A stretch of 64,000 bases of DNA from Rubrobacter_A sp965214435 (GCA_965214435.1 OZ243960.1:2480001-2544000); one strand, 5' to 3'; positions 26,189-34,854 are shown, counted from the stretch's first letter. Numbers and translations: made by a program. The notes: generated by a model from the sequence alone, not told the origin.

Positions 26189-27026
26189 GCCAGCCACGCC
26201 TGACGCGCCAGCCGAACAACCCGTAGCCGTAGCCGCCCGCGAGGCGTTCGCCGCGTGGGTCTCGGAAGCGCCGGAAGGCCGTATCTTCGCTCAAGCCCTC
26301 ATCCGGCAGCTTCCGGGCGGCAGGTTCGAGATCCGGCACGCGGATAACGCGGGTTCGGATACCGCGGGGCTTACGGTTTACGAGGATGCGCGGGAGGCCC
26401 GCGAGATCTCCAAGCTCACCGAAGAGGGTGAGTACCGGCCGCTAAAAAGCTCCCCGAACCTCCGGCGGGGATGGCTTTTAAGGGTCCCGGACGAGAAGGC
26501 GCTGGCGTCCGCTATGAACTACCTGTACCCGGCGGCCATCGTCCACTGGCACCTCTACCGGAAAGGTGGCCTGGAAGTCACCAGCTACCGTGAAAACGCC
26601 GCTCGCCAGAGCGGTATCTACAAGCGGGTGCAGCGGCTCTCCGACGAGGGCGTACAGAACGCGGCGCGGGCCTGTTGCGAAGACGCCGTTTGCCTCAAGA
26701 AAACGTTGTGGGACGTGGACGGCGATACGCCGCTCGCGGCGGAGCGGGGAGAAGGTGAGATCCCGTGCCCCGAGCCGTGCAGTATCTTCGTATCCTTCGC
26801 CCGGCGGGTCAGACTCTTCGAGCGGGAGAATAAACGCGACCTCGACGCCCTCGGCCTCTCCCCGACCGAGAAAGAAGATCTCTCTGCCCTCGTCGAGGCC
26901 GCCGCCACCGGAGAGGTAGCGCTGGCCCGCGAGGCCGAGTTCGAGGAATCATTAAACGAGCGCCGGATGCGCTACCGGAAGCTCACGCTCGTGCCGAAGC
27001 TCCGCCCCGACACCGGAGATGAGTAG
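26169..27026 (+). CDS. DR2241-type Fe-S protein (chelatase partner)
   Basis: About 285 residues resembling the DR2241 stabilising and 4Fe-4S domains. A Cys cluster in the middle (ACCEDAVCLKKTLW then GEIPCPEPCSIF) supplies the cluster ligands. A Pro/Ala-rich N-terminal stretch of about 20 residues precedes the domain. The start is TTG 26169 inside the CbiX gene. In Deinococcus this domain is attached to the chelatase, so it may deliver iron, sense the cluster state or hold the enzyme; that role is inference. It shares its last 8 bases with the BON gene (ATGAGTAG). Confidence 0.7.
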   Translation: MQPASPEPATPDAPAEQPVAVAAREAFAAWVSEAPEGRIFAQALIRQLPGGRFEIRHADNAGSDTAGLTVYEDAREAREISKLTEEGEYRPLKSSPNLRRGWLLRVPDEKALASAMNYLYPAAIVHWHLYRKGGLEVTSYRENAARQSGIYKRVQRLSDEGVQNAARACCEDAVCLKKTLWDVDGDTPLAAERGEGEIPCPEPCSIFVSFARRVRLFERENKRDLDALGLSPTEKEDLSALVEAAATGEVALAREAEFEESLNERRMRYRKLTLVPKLRPDTGDE

Positions 27027-27264
27027 CTCCCCGGAACCTCTCCCGAACGACGCGGCCCTGGTCCAGCGGGTGCGGGGCGCGCTCGGCCGCGACCCCCGCA
27101 CCCGGCGTCTCCCGCGGATAAACGTCAGTTCCTGCTCGTTTGTGGTGAGCCTGCACGGCTCCGTAGCCGCCACCGAAGCGGCCGAGGAGATAGAGCGGGT
27201 CGTCCGGTCGGTGCCTGGCACGGCCGGAATCGAGAACAAATTAAGAGCCTTAAAGACGGTGTAA
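27019..27264 (+). CDS. single-domain BON protein
   Basis: An 81-residue protein that is essentially one BON domain, a small alpha-beta phospholipid- or ligand-binding fold. The core reads INVSSCSFVVSLHGSVAATEAAEEIERVVRSVPG with the usual conserved Gly. The start lies eight bases before the DR2241 stop and the next BON gene is 74 bases downstream, so expression is linked. It has no signal peptide. Function is unknown; its neighbour carries a second BON domain. Confidence 0.75.
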   Translation: MSSSPEPLPNDAALVQRVRGALGRDPRTRRLPRINVSSCSFVVSLHGSVAATEAAEEIERVVRSVPGTAGIENKLRALKTV

Positions 27265-27337
27265 CCGGAAAAAGTTTCGCAACCGGCAGCAATGGGTAGT
27301 AAGCTGTGAGCTAGTTTCTGAGAACGGGAGGTTATTG

Positions 27338-28198
27338 ATGGGCAAGACGCGTAACAGGTTGGTTAGCCGCAGGACCCAGGCCAAGGCCGCGGCGAAGGTA
27401 GGCCGGAGTGCTGCCAAGCGGGGTGGTCCGGCGGCAAAGGTCGCGGGGAAGGTTGCCGGGAAAGCCGCCAAGCGGGGTGGTCCGGCTGCGGCAAAGGCTG
27501 CGAAACGCGGTGGTCCGGTAGCTGGAAAGGCTCTCAAGGCTGAGGGTCGCCGGCGGGCCCGCCGGGGGACGGTGCGGAGTTCTTCCGGAAGCTCCTCCGG
27601 GACCCGGTACTCCAAGTACGGTTTGTTCGTGCTGGCGGGGCTGGCGCTCGGTGTGCTGCTCGGCCGCCGGGGGGCTTCGGATCAGGATACTGGAACCTCG
27701 TCTTCTTTCTCCGATACTACCGGTCACCACAGCCCCGACGAGGGTAGCCCGGCGGGTCAGCGGGGAGAGACTTACTACAGCGGGACCTCTCTCGGGACCG
27801 CGGGCGGCGGTAGTGCCGGTGGCGCTACGGAGAGCACCAGCGGGGAGGACACGAGCGAGTACCAGCAGCCGGGAGATCCGAACACGACCGGCAGTTTTCG
27901 GGAGTACTCGGACCCTTCTGCGGGACCCCTGATCGGTGGCGGTAGCCGGCCGGAGATGGACGTGGGAACCGGGCAGCTAGAAGAGGTCGAGCAGCGCATC
28001 CGCAGCCGGATCGGCGAGGACGAGCGGACCCACAACCTGCCCCGGGTAAACGTCGAGGTCAACGGCGATGTAGCCGAGCTTCGAGGCGTCGCACCGTCAG
28101 AGGAGGTCAAAGAGGCGTTCGGAGAGATCGCCGCCGACACCGAAGGGGTAAACGAGGTCCGCAACCTGCTGACCGTCGACCCTTCCGTTAGCGAGTAG
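27338..28198 (+). CDS. membrane BON protein with histone-H1-like lysine tail
   Basis: A 286-residue protein in four parts: a Lys/Ala/Gly-rich tail (about 8-75) with three AAKRGGP repeats; one transmembrane segment (YGLFVLAGLALGVLLG near 90-107); a Ser/Gly/Thr/Asp-rich linker of about 90 residues; and a C-terminal BON domain (INLPRVNVEVNGDVAELRG, NEVRNLLTV). The tail resembles histone H1 or bacterial Hc1-like DNA-binding tails, and would lie in the cytosol if the segment runs in the normal orientation. ATG 27338 is preferred to TTG 27335 for its GGGAGG at six bases. The domain order is unusual; see the findings. Confidence 0.7.
   Translation: MGKTRNRLVSRRTQAKAAAKVGRSAAKRGGPAAKVAGKVAGKAAKRGGPAAAKAAKRGGPVAGKALKAEGRRRARRGTVRSSSGSSSGTRYSKYGLFVLAGLALGVLLGRRGASDQDTGTSSSFSDTTGHHSPDEGSPAGQRGETYYSGTSLGTAGGGSAGGATESTSGEDTSEYQQPGDPNTTGSFREYSDPSAGPLIGGGSRPEMDVGTGQLEEVEQRIRSRIGEDERTHNLPRVNVEVNGDVAELRGVAPSEEVKEAFGEIAADTEGVNEVRNLLTVDPSVSE
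27410..27517 (+). repeat. AAKRGGP coding repeats in the BON protein tail
   Basis: Three imperfect copies of a short motif encoding A-A-K-R-G-G-P with Ala/Lys/Val/Gly spacers (residues about 26-32, 44-50 and 55-61). The DNA copies share the AAGCGGGGTGGTCCGG pattern in the first two and a diverged AAACGCGGTGGTCCGG in the third. Confidence 0.75.
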
Positions 28199-28225
28199 CG
28201 CAAGCAACAAATAGTCTGGTAATAG

Positions 28226-28254
28226 AAAGGCGGCCTCGCTCCGGGGCCGCCTTT
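28226..28254. terminator. bidirectional terminator between convergent genes
   Basis: Sequence AAAGGCGGCC, an 8-base loop and GGCCGCCTTTT form a 10-bp GC-rich stem flanked by A and T tracts on opposite sides. It lies between the plus-strand BON gene (ends 28198) and the minus-strand phosphohexomutase gene (ends 28302) and can serve both. Confidence 0.85.
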
Positions 28255-28301
28255 TCGCCGCGTAAATTCAGCCTGCTCAGGAGACCGCTCGGGGAACGGG
28301 T

Positions 28302-29660
28302 CTACTCCGCCGAAAGTATTTCGGAAACTTCGTCACGGCCCTTGTCGAGGGTTTCTTTGTCTTGAGCCTCGACGTTCAGGCGCAAGAGGGGTTCGGTGTT
28401 GGAGGGACGCAGGTTAAACCACCAACTATCGAGATCGACCGTGAGGCCGTCGAGGTGGTCTATCTTCGCGCCTTCGCGCTCCGAGTAGTAATCTTCGACG
28501 CTTTGCAGGGCCGCGTTCTGGTCATCGACCTCGTGGTTGATCTCCCCAGAGCGGACGTAGGGGTCTATAGGGTCCAGTAGGGCGGAGATCGGCTCTTGTT
28601 GCGAGGAGACGAGTTCGGCCACGGTCAGCATCGCGATAATCCCCGAGTCGGCGAAGTAGTTGTCCCGGAAGTAGAAGTGTCCGGAGTGCTCCGCGCCGAA
28701 AGCCGCGTTATTTGAGCGCATCTGAGGCTTGATGATCGAGTGTCCCACCTGCGTGCGGATAGCCCGACCGCCTTCCCGCCGGATCAACTCCGGCAGTGCC
28801 TTTGATGAAACGGCGTTGTACAAAATAGTCGCCTCGGGTTCTTTTACGAGCAGGCTCTTGGATACGAGCGTCGCCAGAAGGTCCCCCGATATGGTTTTTC
28901 CGGTCTCGTCGACGATAAAAACCCGGTCCGCGTCTCCGTCGAAGGCCGCGCCGAAATCCGCGCCTTCTTGCACGACCCGCTCCTGGAGCGCGCCCATGGT
29001 CTCCGGATCTATGGGGTTTGGAGGATGGTTGGGGAAGCTGCCGTCGAGCTCGAAGTACATGGGTACGACCTCGAAAGGCAACTGGTCGAATATGGGTGGG
29101 AGCATTTTCCCCGCCATGCCGTTGCCGGCGTCCACCACGATCTTTAACGGCCGCAGGTTATCCGGGTCTATAAAGCTCAGGCAGTGGCGGGCGTAGTCCT
29201 CTGTAATGTCGCCCTGTTCCACGGAGCCCGAGAACTCCGCCGGACCCGGCAGCTTACCAGAGGTTATGAGGTCCCGGATCTGGTTTATCCCCTCTTCGCC
29301 GGAGAGGGCTATGGCGTTCTCGCGGCAGAGCTTGAAACCGTTGTAGTCTTTCGGATTGTGAGAGGCCGTTATCATGGCCCCGGCGGGTTCTTCGAGGTAG
29401 CCCACGGCGAAGTACAGGGCGTCGGTCGAGATGAGGCCGAGGTCGAGCACGTCCGCGCCACCTCCCGTCACCCCTTCTATAAACGCCGCTTTCAGAGTCT
29501 CGCCGGAGAGGCGCATGTCGCAGGCGACCACCACCCGCGAACCGGAGAGGCCGAGGTAGTTTACGAAACCGCGCCCGATGTTCCGGGCGAGGTCTTCGTC
29601 GAGACTGTCGGGGTAGATGCCCCGGATATCGTAGGCCTTAAAAATTGACTCGTCGATCAT
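28302..29660 (-). CDS. phosphohexomutase (phosphomannomutase/phosphoglucomutase)
   Basis: A 452-residue alpha-D-phosphohexomutase, interconverting hexose 6- and 1-phosphates for cell-wall and polysaccharide precursors. The four-domain layout is seen by its motifs: TASHNPKDYNGFK (phosphoserine loop) near 100, AAFDGDADRVFI (metal-binding) near 246, the sugar-specificity loop GAEHSGHFYFRD near 330 and RPSNTEPLLRL near 425. The catalytic phosphoserine is the Ser of TASHN. Members accept mannose, glucose or both, so the specific substrate is not decided. It is a single gene, ended by the shared terminator. Confidence 0.92.
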   Translation of the reverse strand: MIDESIFKAYDIRGIYPDSLDEDLARNIGRGFVNYLGLSGSRVVVACDMRLSGETLKAAFIEGVTGGGADVLDLGLISTDALYFAVGYLEEPAGAMITASHNPKDYNGFKLCRENAIALSGEEGINQIRDLITSGKLPGPAEFSGSVEQGDITEDYARHCLSFIDPDNLRPLKIVVDAGNGMAGKMLPPIFDQLPFEVVPMYFELDGSFPNHPPNPIDPETMGALQERVVQEGADFGAAFDGDADRVFIVDETGKTISGDLLATLVSKSLLVKEPEATILYNAVSSKALPELIRREGGRAIRTQVGHSIIKPQMRSNNAAFGAEHSGHFYFRDNYFADSGIIAMLTVAELVSSQQEPISALLDPIDPYVRSGEINHEVDDQNAALQSVEDYYSEREGAKIDHLDGLTVDLDSWWFNLRPSNTEPLLRLNVEAQDKETLDKGRDEVSEILSAE

Positions 29661-29799
29661 CTCGTCTTTATACCCTTCTGGTCCGATTCGTAAAGACCTC
29701 CTAAATCTACACGTTGGTACAATAACGAGTAATGACCGTTTCTGCAGAATCCCGTTTCTCCGCGTCCACTTCCGGTTTTACCTTGAGGCGTTAGGCTCT

Positions 29800-30345
29800 T
29801 TGGGACCGAGACTATCCAGCTTTGCGGCGCTCTTCTACGGCAGCCTCATAGTCGCGGCCGCCCTCTGGAGCGGGTTGCGCGGCAGAGAACTCTTTATTTT
29901 AGGGAACTCTATACCACAGAGTATCGTGCTGGGCGTTTGTACGGCGGCGGTTACGGTGCCGGCCGCGGTTCTCACCTACCGGTTGGTACCGGCTCTCAGA
30001 AAGCTCGCCGCCGAAGTCGGACCGCAGATCGTAGACCCCGCAAAGCTTAGAGACCTGGTCTTGATCTCCTTTTTTAGCGGTGTGGGGGAGGAGGTTTTTT
30101 TCCGGGGCGCGGTCCAGCAAGAGTTCGGGCTTGTAGTAGCCGCCGTAATCTTCGGCCTGGTCCATCTCGGGCCGGACCGGCGGTACCTAGCCTGGACTGT
30201 CTCCGCGATAGCCGCGGGTTTTCTGTTCGGCTGGCTGTACATCGTGACTAACGGTCTTCTGGCCCCGATCATCGCGCATGCCGCGCACAACGCGGCAGTA
30301 TTCGCGCTCTGGAAACGTTCCCGCCGGACACTGGAGGACGCCTGA
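29800..30345 (+). CDS. CPBP-family intramembrane metalloprotease (CAAX-like)
   Basis: A 181-residue polytopic membrane protein with the CPBP motifs GEEVFFRGAVQQEFG (EExxxR, first motif) and FGLVHL plus HAAHN (His residues of motifs 2 and 3). Such proteins cleave or process membrane peptides, or act as immunity or lipoprotein-linked proteins in other bacteria. TTG 29800 is used since no in-frame ATG exists close by. Its TGA overlaps the CTG of the next gene (CTGA), linking the two. Confidence 0.8.
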   Translation: MGPRLSSFAALFYGSLIVAAALWSGLRGRELFILGNSIPQSIVLGVCTAAVTVPAAVLTYRLVPALRKLAAEVGPQIVDPAKLRDLVLISFFSGVGEEVFFRGAVQQEFGLVVAAVIFGLVHLGPDRRYLAWTVSAIAAGFLFGWLYIVTNGLLAPIIAHAAHNAAVFALWKRSRRTLEDA

Positions 30346-30902
30346 AACGTCTCCCCGACACCACTTCAAAGCTGCCAAAGGTCGCCGGCCGGCGCTGGCC
30401 GGTCTACGTCCTGGCAGGGGTCGCGCTGCTGTCCCTCTTGCTGCTCTCCGAGTCGGTTCTGCGGTCGGCCGGCTTCTCTCCAGAGAAATCAGTATCGGCG
30501 GAGGGCATAAACGACATTCTGGCGAGCGCCGAGAACACTTCCTACCCGCCGTCGGACATTGGGCGGTTCGACGGCCGGCCGAAAGCGGTGTACGTGTACC
30601 TAGTGGTCGACGGCCGCCCGACGGACCTCGAAGCCCGCGTCCGGCGGGAAGGTTCGGGTTCGCTGCTCTCCAGAATCTTTGGCCGCGGGTCACCGCGCAT
30701 CGAAGCCGTCGACCGGCGCGCCGAGCCGGTATCGGCTACCGGCAGCGGTATATCCGGCATCGTGAAGTTCACCATCAAGACCGCTTCCGGCATGCCTCTG
30801 CCCGCCGGCAACTATACCGTCGAGGTATACCCGGCCTCGGACGGCGACTCTGACCGGGAGCCGGGGGCCGTCAAGTCGTTTATCGTGGAAGACAGGACGT
30901 AA
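30342..30902 (+). CDS. membrane-anchored extracytoplasmic protein, CTG start proposed
   Basis: An open frame of 186 residues beginning with CTG 30342, four bases overlapping the CPBP stop, with GGAGG four bases before it. This start gives KRLPDTT, then a hydrophobic signal/anchor (WPVYVLAGVALLSLLLLS) and a 130-residue mature part ending in a beta-rich GNYTVEVYPASD region. The nearest standard start, TTG 30438, falls in the middle of that anchor. It lies just before a sortase gene, but I see no LPxTG-type sorting signal, so it is not an obvious sortase substrate. No family is recognised. Confidence 0.65.
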   Translation: MKRLPDTTSKLPKVAGRRWPVYVLAGVALLSLLLLSESVLRSAGFSPEKSVSAEGINDILASAENTSYPPSDIGRFDGRPKAVYVYLVVDGRPTDLEARVRREGSGSLLSRIFGRGSPRIEAVDRRAEPVSATGSGISGIVKFTIKTASGMPLPAGNYTVEVYPASDGDSDREPGAVKSFIVEDRT

Positions 30903-31000
30903 GCGGTCGCTTGGCCGCCGGATTTTCATATACAATAGGTAAGGTCAAGCTTGCTTAAATACCAGGTTTTACCGGCTGTAACCCGATCGGGAGGACGAAA

Positions 31001-31666
31001 GTGGCCCGCGCCAAGCGCATAACCCTGAACCTCGTTAGCTTCTTGCTGATAGGCGCCGGGCTCGCGCTTCTCACGAGCATCTTCTGGTCGCCGTTTGCCG
31101 GCGGCTCCGACAACAACAGCTCCGCGAGCAGCGAGCCTGGTCCGGAGCAATTCAATGTGCCCGTTTTGCAGGAAACCACCCAGCAAGCCCCGCAGCCGGC
31201 TCCTGAACCGGAGCCCGAAAAGCCGGAAGTAGCGGTTCCGGAAGATAAGACATTAGAAGTCACGATACCGGCCATGAGCCGGGTACAGAACAGCCCGATA
31301 CCGACGGCCGCGGGGGACGACGAAGAGCAGCTAAAGGACTACGCGGCGATCCACCTCCAGGGCACGGGATTTCCGTGGGAAGAAGAAGCGAACGTGTACC
31401 TGGCCGGACACCGGCTCGGATATCCGGGTACGGACAGCCTGCTCGCGTTCTACGACCTCCCGGACCTTACGGAGGGAGATGAAATCTTTGTGACCGACTC
31501 TATGGGCCGGGACTACACCTACCGGGTCTTTAAGCAGTTCGTCGTTGACCCGACCGACATGCATATCACCCAACCTGTTGCCGGAAAGAACGTCATTACC
31601 CTCCAGACTTGCACGCTACCGGACTACTCTCAGCGCGTTATCGTTCAGGCGGAGAAGGTGGCTTGA
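31001..31666 (+). CDS. class E/D-like sortase
   Basis: A 221-residue sortase with an N-terminal membrane segment (LLIGAGLALLTSIFW), a Pro/Glu linker (about 50-80) and a transpeptidase domain. The catalytic set is His in YLAGHRLG, Cys in TLQTCTLPDYS and Arg three to six residues later (QRVIVQ). Sortases attach secreted proteins to peptidoglycan or pili. No LPxTG/LAxTG protein is visible in this window, so its substrate is elsewhere. It stands just ahead of the PBP2 and lgt genes, in a cell-envelope cluster. Confidence 0.85.
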   Translation: MARAKRITLNLVSFLLIGAGLALLTSIFWSPFAGGSDNNSSASSEPGPEQFNVPVLQETTQQAPQPAPEPEPEKPEVAVPEDKTLEVTIPAMSRVQNSPIPTAAGDDEEQLKDYAAIHLQGTGFPWEEEANVYLAGHRLGYPGTDSLLAFYDLPDLTEGDEIFVTDSMGRDYTYRVFKQFVVDPTDMHITQPVAGKNVITLQTCTLPDYSQRVIVQAEKVA

Positions 31667-31724
31667 GCAACGAGTCATCCCGCTGCAAACTCCCGGCGGC
31701 CCGTAGCGGAGGGTTCGTAGTACC

Positions 31725-33815
31725 GTGAAGCTCGGCCGGCCGGCGCGAACTGGCGTAAAGCATACCCAGCGCGCCAGACGCGCAAAGCGGGAGACCCCGG
31801 ATCCCGGTCCACCGCTGGACGAGCGCCGGAAAAGACTCCCAGCTTCCATAAGCAAAGCTCGTATGCAGTTGCGGGTAGTCGTCGTCGCGGCGCTCGTTGC
31901 GGTGCTCTTCGCGGTTCTCGTAGGACGGCTGTGGTATCTGCAGGTGTTGAATAGCGACGACTACACGCTATCGGCCCAGAGCGTCTACACGCGCGAGCAA
32001 CCGATACCCGCCGAGCGCGGTGCGATCCTCGACCGGAGCGGGGAGGCGCTGGCTAATACTGCTCCGGGCCTAGACGTCACAGTCATACCCGACGCCATCT
32101 CCCGCGACAAGGTCGAAGAGCTCGCCCGCATACTAGAAGCCGACGTGCCGGTGGTCCTCGGCCGGTATGACGCGGCGGAGTCCTCCGGCAGCCAGTTTAG
32201 CCCGGTCCTGGTAAAAGAAAACGCCAGCGAGGAGGACGTTACCTATGTCAGCGAACGTACCGAAGAGTTCGCCGGAATGTCGGTAACCGAAGGCCACGTC
32301 CGCAACTACCCGGACGGAGGGCTGGCGTCCCACGTCCTCGGTTATACCGGCGCGGTATCCCAGGGCGAGCTTGGGCAGGACCCCTCGGGCGAAGTGGCGG
32401 GCGACGCGGTTGTCGGCAAGTCCGGGATAGAGTTGCAGTATGAAAAGTTTCTGAGCGGAAAGCCGGGCAGCAAAGAGTATAACGTCGACGCCTGGGGTCA
32501 GGTGCTCGACGACCGCCAGCGGGCCATCGACAGCGAGGACGCCATAGAAAGGCCGAGCCGGGTAAAGGAGCCCGTATCGGGAGAGGACGTCGTGCTCACC
32601 ATCGACCGGGGCCTACAAAAAGTCGCCGAGAACGAGCTTGATGGGGCGATAGAGCGGGCAAAGGAGGAGGGGTATGCGGGCACCGGAGGCTCCATAGTGG
32701 CGCTAGACCCGACAAACGGGCAGGTGCTCGCGATGGCGAGCCGCCCGGACTTCGACCCGCAACTCTTTGTCGGGGGTATCTCCGGGGACCAGGAGGCCGA
32801 ACGTTACCAGTACCTGAGTTCCGAGGCGGCCGACGCCCCGTTTACAAACCGTTCCATAAGCGGCACGTATCCGGCGGCTTCGACATTCAAAGTGTTCACC
32901 GGCATAGCCGGGCTCGCGTACGACGCGATCACACCTTCCACCACCGTCACGGACACCGGAGATTGCTGGCGGCCGAAAGGCGTTACGACCGGCTGCTGGC
33001 AGAGCTGGCGGCAGGTCAAGGGCTACGGCGACCACGGCACCCAGGACTACGCCGAAGCCTTGATGGACTCCAACGACAAGTTTTTCTACCAGGTCGCGGA
33101 CTGGGTGTGGAACAAGACCACCGACGAGAACCTCCTGCCGGACTTCTATAAAAAGTTCGGCTTCGGCGAAAAGACTGGAATAGACCTGACCGCCGAAGCC
33201 GAGGGACGGGTACCCGACAGCGAGTGGCAGAGAGCAGCCGGGGCGACGCCGGAGGACAAGTTCTGGAGCATCGGGCGGTGGGTAAACCTGTCTATCGGGC
33301 AGGGAGATCTGCTCGTTACCCCTATACAACTCGCCCGGAGCTACGCCGCGCTCCAGAACGACGGGACGCTGGTTACTCCGCACGTCGGGCTCGAAGTCCG
33401 GGAAAAGAACGGGGCGACGGTAAAGAAGATATCCCCAGAACCCGGCGGCCGCGTCGAGCTGACCGCCCGCCAGCGCCAGAGTACCATCGAGGGCCTCCGC
33501 AAGGTCACCGGAGACGGCGGCACCGCCGAGAGAGCGCTCTCCGGGTCACCGCTGGATATCGTCGGCAAGACCGGGACCGGTGAGATGGGCGAGCGCGACC
33601 CGGTAGCCTGGTTTGCCGGCTGGGCCGAAAACCAGGAAAAGTCGCTGGTGGTGGTGGCGATGGTCGAGGCCGGCGGCGACGGCGAGCCGACCACGGCTCC
33701 GGCCGTCCGCCATGTCCTCGAAAGCTACTACGGCGCCGAAAAAGTAGCCGCCGACCCGTTCCAGACCTCGACAAGCCCGGACGTTTCCGGCGACTCTCCG
33801 TCACCCGCAGGCTAG
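31725..33815 (+). CDS. mrdA: penicillin-binding protein 2 (class B transpeptidase)
   Basis: A 696-residue class B PBP. It has a basic cytosolic N-terminus, one membrane segment (VVVVAALVAVLFAVLVGRLWYLQVL near 46-70), the PBP dimer domain and a C-terminal transpeptidase with the active-site STFK (GTYPAASTFKVFTG near 390), SND-type motif (DSNDKFFYQ) and KTG triad (VGKTGTGE). Such enzymes cross-link peptidoglycan during elongation and usually act with RodA. The Ser/Pro-rich tail is not conserved. Gene symbol is by similarity to mrdA-type PBP2 and not certain. Confidence 0.92.
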   Translation: MKLGRPARTGVKHTQRARRAKRETPDPGPPLDERRKRLPASISKARMQLRVVVVAALVAVLFAVLVGRLWYLQVLNSDDYTLSAQSVYTREQPIPAERGAILDRSGEALANTAPGLDVTVIPDAISRDKVEELARILEADVPVVLGRYDAAESSGSQFSPVLVKENASEEDVTYVSERTEEFAGMSVTEGHVRNYPDGGLASHVLGYTGAVSQGELGQDPSGEVAGDAVVGKSGIELQYEKFLSGKPGSKEYNVDAWGQVLDDRQRAIDSEDAIERPSRVKEPVSGEDVVLTIDRGLQKVAENELDGAIERAKEEGYAGTGGSIVALDPTNGQVLAMASRPDFDPQLFVGGISGDQEAERYQYLSSEAADAPFTNRSISGTYPAASTFKVFTGIAGLAYDAITPSTTVTDTGDCWRPKGVTTGCWQSWRQVKGYGDHGTQDYAEALMDSNDKFFYQVADWVWNKTTDENLLPDFYKKFGFGEKTGIDLTAEAEGRVPDSEWQRAAGATPEDKFWSIGRWVNLSIGQGDLLVTPIQLARSYAALQNDGTLVTPHVGLEVREKNGATVKKISPEPGGRVELTARQRQSTIEGLRKVTGDGGTAERALSGSPLDIVGKTGTGEMGERDPVAWFAGWAENQEKSLVVVAMVEAGGDGEPTTAPAVRHVLESYYGAEKVAADPFQTSTSPDVSGDSPSPAG

Positions 33816-33833
33816 GGAAGAAAGATAGGTACC

Positions 33834-34679
33834 GTGCTCTACTCGCTGCTCTCGTTGCCGAGCCCGCCGTCACCGATAATCTTTGAGGCCGGACCGCTGG
33901 CTCTCCGCTACTACGGGCTGTTTATAGCGATCGGCATAGCCGTCGGCACCTGGCTGACGAGCCGGGAGTTGGAGCGGCGCGGCTACGACGGCGCGCTCGC
34001 GCTCGACTCTCTATTCTTCGTGGTGCCGCTCGGTTTTATAGGAGCCAGGATCTACCACCTCGCCACCGACTGGGACCTCTACTCCCAGGACCCTTTCCCA
34101 GGGGTTTTCGAAATCTACAACGGGGGTCTCGGTATCTACGGGGCCGTGATCGGCGGTTTCCTCGGGGTCCTTTTGTTCGGCTTTTTCCGGGGCGTCAACC
34201 CCTTTACCTTTGCAGACGCCGCCGCGCCCGGCCTTATACTCGCCCAGGCTATCGGCCGCTGGGGTAACTATTTCAACCAGGAGCTTTTCGGCCGCCCCAC
34301 AAACCTGCCGTGGGCCATCCGCATCGCCCCCGAAAACCGCCCCGCGGGCTACGGGACCGCGGAGACTTTCCACCCGACCTTCCTCTACGAGTCGATCTGG
34401 AACCTCCTGGGCGCCCTGGCCCTGCTGTGGATCGCCCGCCGCTTCGCCAGCCGCTTAAAGACCGGGGACATGCTCCTCCTCTACGTGACTGTCTACTCCG
34501 TCGGACGTTTTCTGGTCGAAACCCTGCGTATCGACCCGGCGTTTATTATCGCGGGCTCTTTCCGGGGAAACCTGTTTGTCAGCAGCATCCTAGCCCTCGT
34601 ATTCGCCCTTATCTTCGTTATGCGCCACGCCGGGTCCGGCAGCCGGCGCAAGGGCTCCGGCTCCGACCGGGTAACTTGA
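33834..34679 (+). CDS. lgt: prolipoprotein diacylglyceryl transferase
   Basis: A 281-residue polytopic membrane enzyme that transfers a diacylglyceryl group to lipobox Cys residues. Typical features are ALRYYGLFIAIGIAVG, the HxxGxxGxx-like PLGFIGARIYHLATDW, and the Lgt signature GRWGNYFNQELFGRPTNLPWAI near residue 140-160. The start is GTG 33834. It follows PBP2 by 18 bases and lies upstream of the zinc-uptake operon, with no clear terminator between. Confidence 0.94.
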   Translation: MLYSLLSLPSPPSPIIFEAGPLALRYYGLFIAIGIAVGTWLTSRELERRGYDGALALDSLFFVVPLGFIGARIYHLATDWDLYSQDPFPGVFEIYNGGLGIYGAVIGGFLGVLLFGFFRGVNPFTFADAAAPGLILAQAIGRWGNYFNQELFGRPTNLPWAIRIAPENRPAGYGTAETFHPTFLYESIWNLLGALALLWIARRFASRLKTGDMLLLYVTVYSVGRFLVETLRIDPAFIIAGSFRGNLFVSSILALVFALIFVMRHAGSGSRRKGSGSDRVT

Positions 34680-34772
34680 ACTCTCCGCAAGCAATATCCT
34701 TTAGAAGACTTTCCAGGGGACTCTGAGGCTACCCGGGCGCCGAAGTATATCGCCCGAGCGCTGCCCCGTCCC

Positions 34773-34801
34773 TTGAACAGGGTCAACCCGTCTGCTATTT
34801 T
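34773..34801 (+). promoter_or_regulatory. proposed promoter of the fur-znuACB operon
   Basis: TTGAAC at 34773-34778 and TATTTT at 34796-34801, separated by 17 bases, form a plausible sigma-70-type pair. Transcription would begin near 34808, inside the Fur-family box just downstream, as expected for autorepression. Confidence 0.5.
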
Positions 34802-34805
34802 TAAT

Positions 34806-34820
34806 TGACAAAAATTTTCA
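34806..34820 (+). promoter_or_regulatory. Fur/Zur-family operator, first copy
   Basis: TGACAAAAATTTTCA is an imperfect 15-bp palindrome of the TGA-N9-TCA Fur-family pattern, within the expected start region of the operon. Its reverse complement differs by two bases from the box at 35255-35269, before znuA. Confidence 0.6.
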
Positions 34821-34854
34821 TTTGTAGAAAGGCGGGACTCTGAACCTGGAAGCC

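Noticed and set aside
27410..27517. The AAKRGGP repeats as a CRISPR or satellite array
   Set aside because: They are coding, short and imperfect, with no regular spacers; they belong to the protein tail.
29732..29794. Short frame from ATG 29732 upstream of the CPBP gene
   Set aside because: It ends after about 20 codons and is out of frame with the CPBP gene; no leader function is suggested by structure or repeats.
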